Under the pieces are notes generated by a model. That model saw only the letters and a list, made by a program, of their open reading frames with translations, searched no databases and was not told where the DNA came from. This document shows, piece after piece, positions 45,765-50,388 of a stretch of DNA of 50,388 bases (the first letter of the stretch is position 1; the number at the start of each line of letters is the position of its first letter). The stretch comes from Actinomycetota bacterium (lineage in GTDB: Bacteria; Actinomycetota; Actinomycetes; S36-B12; CAIYMF01). Both the position numbers and the translations under genes were made by a program. The stretch covers positions 1-50,388 of the forward strand of contig CANGPO010000011.1 of NCBI GenBank assembly GCA_947455705.1, given 5' to 3'.

Positions 45765-46277
45765 TCAGCCAATATCGAGGCCATACATCGTCATCAGCGG
45801 ATCACTGATGAGTTCGAGGCGTTCTCCGTCGGGTCCGCGAAAGTACAGTGACGAGCCTGACTCGTGCATGTACTCCACACCCGCCGCATCAAGACGTTGT
45901 CGAGCCGCTTCCCACTGCTCTGGAGCGATCGCTATTGCAATGTGGTGAATGCCACCGAGCACCTCTTGATACTCGCCCAATGGAACACCTGGTAGATCGA
46001 AGTAGGCGAGCGTATTGCCGTTGCCGAGGTCAAAGAAGAAGTGCGACGAGCCGCGGTAGTCCCGGTTTTCGTAGATCTCAAGCACCGGGAACCCAAGTAA
46101 TCCGTCATAGAACTGGATCGTGCGCTCAACATCTGAACTGATAAGTGCGACGTGATGGACCCCACGGCTCGTGCCAGCAGGTCGCTCAGATCGCGGCTTT
46201 ACGTACTCAGCGATGAGCTCACGACGACGAGTGGTCAATCGCTCAAGTTCCTGGCCTTGAACGCCATGTTCCGTCAT
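45765..46277 (-). CDS. VOC family dioxygenase-like protein
   Basis: This 170-residue protein has a helical N-terminal extension of about 38 residues and then two VOC modules (VHHVALISSDVERTIQFYDGLLGFP and GIHHIAIAIAPEQWEAARQRL), ending with RGPDGERLELIS. The His and Glu ligands typical of the metal site are present. The substrate is unknown; family members open aromatic rings or detoxify methylglyoxal or antibiotics. It differs from the VOC protein at 9004-9369 by the N-terminal extension. Confidence 0.82.
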   Translation of the reverse strand: MTEHGVQGQELERLTTRRRELIAEYVKPRSERPAGTSRGVHHVALISSDVERTIQFYDGLLGFPVLEIYENRDYRGSSHFFFDLGNGNTLAYFDLPGVPLGEYQEVLGGIHHIAIAIAPEQWEAARQRLDAAGVEYMHESGSSLYFRGPDGERLELISDPLMTMYGLDIG

Positions 46278-46365
46278 TGGACACTCCTATTTCGGTCGTG
46301 GATGAAAACCAGAATCCTTCGGTCACGCCGTACCAGCAGAGCAAGAACAACGGAGCCAACAGGCA

Positions 46366-46809
46366 TCACATTCGCGGGCTGTAGTCCCAGGAAGAAACGC
46401 GTAGATCACAGATGCGTACAGCGACCTCACTATCGATCCGACTGGCCAGCCACGTGGCTAGTGGTGTGTCTGACTGTCCGTAACGCTGGACCAGCCGGTT
46501 AAGAACCAACTCCACCCGGGACCGGTCGTTGACGAGCTCTGCGCGACCCGTTCCACGCACTCCCCTATAGGGCGGCGCGTCTGGCGAAACCTCCCAACCA
46601 ACCTGGTCATCGCGGCGAATCCTCTTAGCCAGCACTGACTGATCTTGTGTGGCGCACCAGAGCGCTCCGTCGTCGTACTCAAACCAGACAGACTGAACCA
46701 GCGGACCGCTGTTCCCAGAAGTAGCCAGCCGCAAGGGCACAACGGTGTTGGTAAACCACAACTCAATGTCTGGCGTGGCCCATGGTCCTGAAAACACGTC
46801 GAAGGTCAT
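46366..46809 (-). CDS. Pyridoxamine 5-prime-phosphate oxidase-family protein
   Basis: This 147-residue protein has the split-barrel fold of PPOX-type flavin or F420 proteins, with LVQSVWFEYDDGALWCATQDQSVLAKRIRRDDQVGWEVSPD covering the strand-turn region that binds cofactor in relatives. It could use FMN or F420, both possible in actinobacteria. The substrate is unknown. It has an ATG start and lies 85 bases upstream of the DinB-fusion gene end on the same strand. Confidence 0.75.
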   Translation of the reverse strand: MTFDVFSGPWATPDIELWFTNTVVPLRLATSGNSGPLVQSVWFEYDDGALWCATQDQSVLAKRIRRDDQVGWEVSPDAPPYRGVRGTGRAELVNDRSRVELVLNRLVQRYGQSDTPLATWLASRIDSEVAVRICDLRVSSWDYSPRM

Positions 46810-46894
46810 GGGACGAGCCTGCCAGACGGACGCCGTTTGGACATCATCAAACCCACACTCAGACGAAGTCGATTGAAAGATCTCGGCTCTGAAC

Positions 46895-47623
46895 TCAGCT
46901 CACGCGCGCGAGATCGCGTCGGGTATACCGCAGATGTGCCCATTCCTCTTCCACAATCACGCGGATGCAGTCGCCGACGGTGGGGCGCCATTCGCTCCCC
47001 CATGGGTCCTGCCGCTCCGCGGCAAGCAGTTCCGGCGTGGCAGAGGCTAGGAAGTCTGTGACCATCTGCTGGCGCTCGGAGCGTACGACGAGAACTTCTT
47101 CATACGTTGGAACATCCACGCGAAAGATCGACATGTCGAAGCCCATACCCTCGGCACCGGTGAAGATCTGGCCAATCTCATGGAAAGGCTGAGCAATGCC
47201 GAGTATCGCCCCGCGCAGCCATGCATCGGTAGCCAGGATGAGGTGCCGCAGAGTCTGAGCTAGCGACCACTCGTCCTCAACGTGCACATCCACAAGTTCG
47301 ATGGGCGTGCCGTCAATCGTCGTCTGCCACGCAGCCTGCACAGCGACCCAGCCCTCACGCAGGCCCTCTGGTGTCTGGGCCTTCTGCAATTCACGTCCGG
47401 GGAACTGACGGTTGAGTTCGGCGTCAACAAACGGGACGACGTCGACACCGTTGACGAACAGGCTGCCGAAGAACAGGTCGTGACTGTCAATGTCGAGCCC
47501 TTGCACATCAACACTGCGCATCGTCACACCTGTGAGATCGGAGTATCGAAACGAAGCATTCTTGAAGCTTGTTCTCGCGAAGGACGCGCCTTCGAACTCA
47601 TCTGTGCCGGAATACGTTGTCAT
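46895..47623 (-). CDS. Pentapeptide-repeat plus DinB-like domain protein
   Basis: This protein of about 242 residues starts with a short pentapeptide-repeat coil at residues 8-50 (FEGASFARTSFKNASFRYSDLTGV) and continues with a DinB-like four-helix domain at about 85-240 (DEWSLAQTLRHLILATDAWLRGA and CIRVIVEEEWAHLRYTRRDL, with metal-type histidines). DinB proteins often act as thiol-dependent metalloenzymes, for example with mycothiol. The ATG at 47623 is preferred; a longer reading frame upstream is not supported. The combination of domains is uncommon. Confidence 0.75.
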   Translation of the reverse strand: MTTYSGTDEFEGASFARTSFKNASFRYSDLTGVTMRSVDVQGLDIDSHDLFFGSLFVNGVDVVPFVDAELNRQFPGRELQKAQTPEGLREGWVAVQAAWQTTIDGTPIELVDVHVEDEWSLAQTLRHLILATDAWLRGAILGIAQPFHEIGQIFTGAEGMGFDMSIFRVDVPTYEEVLVVRSERQQMVTDFLASATPELLAAERQDPWGSEWRPTVGDCIRVIVEEEWAHLRYTRRDLARVS

Positions 47624-47717
47624 CGATCCATTATCACCAACATGGTCTCGCAACTGGTGATCGACATCCATCCATGGAGAGCGCCGACCGAGATCGCTGA
47701 TTGAGGTTCTTGCGAAC

Positions 47718-47978
47718 TTACTGGGGCTTGGATTGATTGGAGCGACGGTACAAGAAGTACGAGATTCCACCCATCACAGCCAGTCCTGCAGCCAGTCCTG
47801 CGAGCGCAGCAAACGACGCATCTTTAGTGATGAACGTCTTGACCGCCTCGTAGCCAAAGAATCCCGCCAACAGCGGGCCCACGTTCTTGTTGCCCATGAC
47901 TGAATCCGGATGTTTCGTCGACCAGTACACCAGGACGCCCGCGATAACGATGCAGATGAGCGATAAGAGCATGTACAT
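47718..47978 (-). CDS. Small membrane protein, unknown function
   Basis: This protein of about 86 residues has two hydrophobic helices: YMLLSLICIVIAGVLVYW near the start and FAALAGLAAGLAVMGGISYFL near the end, with a short basic tail. The ATG at 47978 follows an AAAGG site; the longer frame continues into non-coding sequence. I do not recognise the family. It ends 95 bases upstream of the pentapeptide-DinB start. Confidence 0.6.
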   Translation of the reverse strand: MYMLLSLICIVIAGVLVYWSTKHPDSVMGNKNVGPLLAGFFGYEAVKTFITKDASFAALAGLAAGLAVMGGISYFLYRRSNQSKPQ

Positions 47979-48142
47979 ACTTCGCTTACCTTTCAGATTT
48001 CGCGTTAAAGCCGAATAAACGCAATTGTGACGACCATACTTGTACGTAACTGCCGCAGATGACCGGAGGAGCAATCTCCGACTGCGTCAACCCCTACGGC
48101 GGTCAGCAATTTTCAGCGACGGATCCCGACGAAACGAACACA

Positions 48143-48188
48143 CCAAGTGACAAACCCGCGGGAACAAGCCCGAGTTCTTCACTTGGTC
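48143..48188 (-). terminator. Terminator-like hairpin 1 beside the IS
   Basis: Arms ACCAAGTGA and TCACTTGGT, with partial C/G pairing inside, form a hairpin. It is followed by TTGGTCGGCTGACAG, which recurs after the stronger hairpin at 48252-48299. Confidence 0.5.
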
Positions 48189-48309
48189 GGCTGACAGGAC
48201 CCGTCGACTCGCTCACGCGAGTCTCCTCCCAAATCCTGACGACCCACACGTGACCAATAGAAAAACCCGGGGGATCAACCCCGGGCTTTTCTATTGGTCG
48301 GGCTGACAG
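48183..48309. repeat. Direct repeat flanking the terminators
   Basis: TTGGTCGGCTGACAG at 48183-48197 recurs as TTGGTCGGGCTGACAG at 48294-48309, directly before the IS. On the minus strand the sequence resembles a tRNA 3-prime end with CCA, but no tRNA body is attached. It may be a remnant of a duplicated tRNA tail and terminator unit. Confidence 0.5.
48252..48299. terminator. Strong bidirectional terminator hairpin 2
   Basis: A 21-base stem (20 matched pairs) with a six-base loop holds a CCCGGGG core flanked by an A-run on one side and a T-run on the other, so it can act in both directions. It ends ten bases before the IS left end. It probably served as the terminator of the initiator tRNA gene before the IS entered (inference). 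Confidence 0.85.
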
Positions 48310-48345
48310 TGTGCTGTTTCAGGACATATTTATCGCATGTTTCAC
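48310..48345 (+). repeat. IS481-type left inverted repeat
   Basis: Starts TGTGCTGTTTCAGGACAT and includes TTATCGCATG. It matches the right repeat at 24 of 36 positions, including the shared blocks GGACAT and TTATCG. Confidence 0.75.
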
Positions 48346-48391
48346 GTCATCCTTATCACTTTCGAGGCACGGTTGGGCCAGCCTGCCAAGC

Positions 48392-49597
48392 ATGTCCAAG
48401 CAGCGCGTCATCGTCGAAGCAGTCCTAGCCGGCAAGTCTCAACGCGAGGTCGCCCGCCTCTACGGCGTCAGCCAACCTCGCGTTAGCCAGCTCGTTGCAG
48501 CATGGCGAACCGGAGGCTGGCCAGCCCTAGAACCCCAATCCAGACGACCCAAAACCAACCCCAACACAACACCACAAACAACCATCGACCACGTCCTTGC
48601 CCTACGCCAAGAACTCCTCGACTACGGCGCCGACGCTGGCCCCCACTCCATCGCCAACGCACTAGAAGACACCATGGACCAGCCACCCTCAGTAACCACA
48701 ATCTGGCGGATCCTCACCCGAGCCGGCGCCATCACACCCGAACCACGCAAACGACCCAAACGCTCCTGGACCCGCTTCCAAGCTGACCTACCCAACGAAT
48801 GCTGGCAAGCAGACTTCACCCACACTCCCCTAGGCAACGGCACCGACGCTGAAATCCTCATCTGGCTCGACGACCACTCCCGATTCATCATCTCCGCCAC
48901 CGCACACAAACCCGTCACCGGAAACATCGTCCTGGCAACCTTCCGAGCCGCCTGCAACCAACACGGCACACCCCAATCCACGTTGACAGACAACGGATTA
49001 GTGTTCACCACCCGTTTCCGAGGCGGAGCCAACGCATTCGAAATTGAACTACTCAACCTCAACATCACACAAAAAAATGGCAGCCCCAACCACCCCCAAA
49101 CCCAAGGCAAAGTCGAACGCCTCAACCAAACCCTCAAGAAATGGCTCAACGCTAGATCACAAGCACACAACCTCGACGAACTTCAAACCCTGCTCAACGA
49201 ATTCGTCGACTACTACAACCACCGACGCAAACACCGATCACTACAACGACAAACCCCCAACACCCTCTACACCGCCCGAGCCAAAGCCACCCCCGAACAC
49301 AACCGCGACGGCCACTACCGCATCCGACAAGACACCGTCCACAAGACAGGCTCCGTCATGCTCAGACGCGCCGGACGCACCCACCACATCCAACTCGGCA
49401 CCGCACTCGGCGGCACACCAGTACGCATGCTCATCCACGACCTCGACGTCACCATCATCAACCGAGAAACCGGAGAAATCCTCCGCGAACTCACCATCAA
49501 CCCCGACAAAGACAGCCAACCCCGCGGCCTCAAACCAGGACCCCAACCAGGCAACAAAAAAGGCGGCATGCCCAAAGGATTCAAGTTCAAAAAATAA
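48392..49597 (+). CDS. IS481-family transposase
   Basis: This transposase of about 401 residues has an N-terminal helix-turn-helix (QREVARLYGVSQPRVSQLV) and an integrase-type catalytic core with the acidic triad Asp141 (CWQADFTH), Asp200 (LTDNG) and Glu242 (QTQGKVERLNQ). It cuts and joins the ends of the IS. The ATG at 48392 is preferred to the GTG at 48311, which lies in the inverted repeat. The reading frame is intact, so the element may still be active. The C-terminal tail is rich in Lys and Gly. Confidence 0.93.
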   Translation: MSKQRVIVEAVLAGKSQREVARLYGVSQPRVSQLVAAWRTGGWPALEPQSRRPKTNPNTTPQTTIDHVLALRQELLDYGADAGPHSIANALEDTMDQPPSVTTIWRILTRAGAITPEPRKRPKRSWTRFQADLPNECWQADFTHTPLGNGTDAEILIWLDDHSRFIISATAHKPVTGNIVLATFRAACNQHGTPQSTLTDNGLVFTTRFRGGANAFEIELLNLNITQKNGSPNHPQTQGKVERLNQTLKKWLNARSQAHNLDELQTLLNEFVDYYNHRRKHRSLQRQTPNTLYTARAKATPEHNRDGHYRIRQDTVHKTGSVMLRRAGRTHHIQLGTALGGTPVRMLIHDLDVTIINRETGEILRELTINPDKDSQPRGLKPGPQPGNKKGGMPKGFKFKK

Positions 49598-49604
49598 GAA
49601 TGTC

Positions 49605-49640
49605 CCGGGACATCCGATAAGGATGTCCCGGGACATTACA
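49605..49640 (-). repeat. IS481-type right inverted repeat
   Basis: On the minus strand it starts TGTAATGTCCCGGGACAT and includes TTATCGGATG. The doubled CCCGGG palindromes could also form hairpins that stop transcription entering from the tRNA gene. Confidence 0.75.
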
Positions 49641-49644
49641 ATAG

Positions 49645-49718
49645 TAGCGGGGACAGGATTTGAACCTGTGACCTCTGGGTTATGAGCCCAGCGAGCTACC
49701 GAGCTGCTCCACCCCGCG
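49645..49718 (-). tRNA. Initiator tRNA-Met (anticodon CAT)
   Basis: This 74-base tRNA folds as a cloverleaf with anticodon CAT at 49682-49684. It has three G:C pairs at the bottom of the anticodon stem (GGG and CCC) and a mismatch at the end of the acceptor stem (C1 opposite U72), both marks of initiator tRNA. The CCA end is not encoded (the next bases are CTA), so it must be added by enzyme. The IS right end lies only four bases beyond the 3-prime end. Confidence 0.95.
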
Positions 49719-49814
49719 CCGTTCGGGCTTGCCCGACGCTGTGCCTCCACACTACGTCCGTACAGCCCTCGTGAGCAAATCTGCGCATCAGCCCAGCACG
49801 TGAAACCATCACGT

Positions 49815-49958
49815 GTGACCACGCGAACGGCCCAGACAAAGAACGGGCACCCACCTCGGACGTGTGAGCGATGTGGCCGCCCATTTGAATGGCGCAAGAA
49901 GTGGGCCCGCGATTGGGAGCAAATTCGCTACTGCTCAGAGCGGTGTAAACGCGGATGA
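49815..49958 (+). CDS. DUF2256 zinc-ribbon protein
   Basis: This 47-residue protein has two CxxC-type pairs ([14 protein letters not shown], then CSERCKRG), matching the DUF2256 family. The function is unknown, but the family is commonly found next to photolyase-related genes, as here. Its start is a GTG, and its stop overlaps the next start (ATGA), which indicates coupled translation. It is too short for most reading-frame tables. Confidence 0.85.
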   Translation: MTTRTAQTKNGHPPRTCERCGRPFEWRKKWARDWEQIRYCSERCKRG

Positions 49959-50388
49959 AGCGGCTCATCTTCATCCCCTACGACCAACTCAGCCTCAACA
50001 GCGGAATCATGCGCGAGGCTGACATCGCCACTGACGCGATTGTCATGATCGAAAGCCGCCAGATGCTGACGTCGCGCACCTGGCAAGCCTCGCGATTACA
50101 TCTGCTGATGTCAGCAGCCGCCCACCATGCCGCGTTCCTACAGGCACAGGGCTTCACCGTTCATAGCCTGGTCTCCCCATCGGTCACAGCCGGTCTGACG
50201 GAGATCAAATCAGCGCACCCCGACCACTCGCTCTGGGCCACCGCTCCCCGCTCTCGTCCACTTCACGACTCGCTCACCGCACTCGACGTCAATCTCGTGC
50301 CAGATGATTCGTTCCTGACTCCACGATCGACCTTCGACACATGGTCGGCCAACAAACTGCCGATCATGGAGTCGTTCTACCGCCAGCA
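49955..50388 (+). CDS. Photolyase/cryptochrome-related (DPRP, FeS-BCP type) protein, partial
   Basis: The first 144 or so codons of a deoxyribodipyrimidine photolyase-related protein are present, cut by the window end. It begins [13 protein letters not shown] and contains [17 protein letters not shown] and [11 protein letters not shown], as in the iron-sulfur bacterial cryptochrome/(6-4) photolyase group. In complete proteins later cysteines hold a 4Fe-4S cluster and FAD; they cannot be checked here. It starts within the DUF2256 stop codon. It would repair UV (6-4) photoproducts in light. Confidence 0.85.
   Translation, partial: MKRLIFIPYDQLSLNSGIMREADIATDAIVMIESRQMLTSRTWQASRLHLLMSAAAHHAAFLQAQGFTVHSLVSPSVTAGLTEIKSAHPDHSLWATAPRSRPLHDSLTALDVNLVPDDSFLTPRSTFDTWSANKLPIMESFYRQ

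Larger units (their letters stand above)
48310..49640 (+). mobile_element. Complete IS481-family insertion sequence
   Basis: The element is 1331 bases long and has TGT/ACA ends. The left and right terminal 36 bases match at 24 positions when the right end is reversed. Each end holds two tandem copies of a palindrome-like block spaced by nine bases (right end ATGTCCCGGGACAT at 49600-49613 and 49623-49636). One intact transposase fills most of it. No direct repeat of the target is visible at the two ends. The base make-up is poor in G on the plus strand compared with the neighbouring genes. Confidence 0.88.

Noticed and set aside
48184-48250. Possible complete tRNA on the minus strand
   Set aside because: The 3-prime end looks tRNA-like, but no matching 5-prime acceptor arm or anticodon arm can be formed.
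48059-48253. 64-codon open frame before the IS
   Set aside because: It runs through the first hairpin and has no ribosome site or family pattern.
48296-49645. Target-site duplication of the IS
   Set aside because: The bases beside the two ends (GACAG on the left, ATAGT on the right) do not match, so no duplication can be claimed.
49044-49685. 213-codon Thr/Pro-rich frame inside the transposase
   Set aside because: It is a shifted frame of the transposase and runs into the tRNA gene; its make-up reflects the C- and A-rich strand.
1-50388. CRISPR arrays or prophage genes
   Set aside because: No regularly spaced repeats, Cas proteins, or phage structural or integrase genes were seen in the window.

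Overview
The window looks like a chromosomal segment of a member of the Actinomycetota with a moderately high G+C content (judged by eye, not computed). The best evidence is the minus-strand block at 23.7-30.8 kb. A CDP-alcohol phosphatidyltransferase, gcvH, a GarA-type FHA protein, a MerR regulator, a bifunctional-nuclease-family protein, a second MerR regulator and gcvP lie in the order known from Mycobacterium (Rv1822, Rv1826-Rv1830, Rv1832). An initiator tRNA with a C1:U72 mismatch, a DUF4916 Nudix protein and a binding-protein sugar importer with no local ATPase fit the same assignment. No genus can be named from the sequence alone.

Layout. 0-1.3 kb: dienelactone hydrolase and a GNAT acetyltransferase. 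1.4-7.6 kb: an alpha-glucoside utilisation operon (LacI regulator, GH13 alpha-glucosidase, lipoprotein binding protein, two permeases) with LacI-type operators before the regulator and before the binding protein. 7.7-9.4 kb: ClC channel and VOC protein. 9.4-14.6 kb: PLP decarboxylase, two EamA exporters, flavin amine oxidase and cupin. 14.65-17.74 kb: mcl-mtkA-mtkB, encoding malyl-CoA lyase and both malate thiokinase subunits. Together these split malate plus CoA and ATP into acetyl-CoA and glyoxylate. A leader with several inverted repeats precedes the operon. 18.1-21.0 kb: META/YbaY-like protein, small membrane protein and ABC-2 exporter. 21-23.6 kb: acetyltransferase, Nudix, SRPBCC, thioesterase and HAD proteins. 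23.7-30.8 kb: glycine-cleavage and GarA block, with a tandem glycine riboswitch before gcvP.

30.8-44.8 kb looks like a surface-glycan region: a His-rich membrane protein, a DnaX-tail-like protein, a flippase-like protein, a GT4-methyltransferase fusion, a GT2 transferase, a large multi-spanning GT-C-like protein, three tandem secreted paralogues of a beta-helix type with different N-terminal modules, and an asparagine-synthetase-like ligase that lacks the glutaminase cysteine. This is the best candidate for an undescribed system. 45.2-48 kb holds small stress or unknown genes (DUF1097, VOC, PPOX, pentapeptide-DinB fusion, small membrane protein).

48.0-50.4 kb: two terminator-like hairpins that share a flanking repeat, a complete IS481-family insertion sequence with recognisable inverted repeats, the initiator tRNA-Met gene on the minus strand four bases from the IS end, then a DUF2256 zinc protein translationally coupled to a photolyase-related gene that is cut by the window end.
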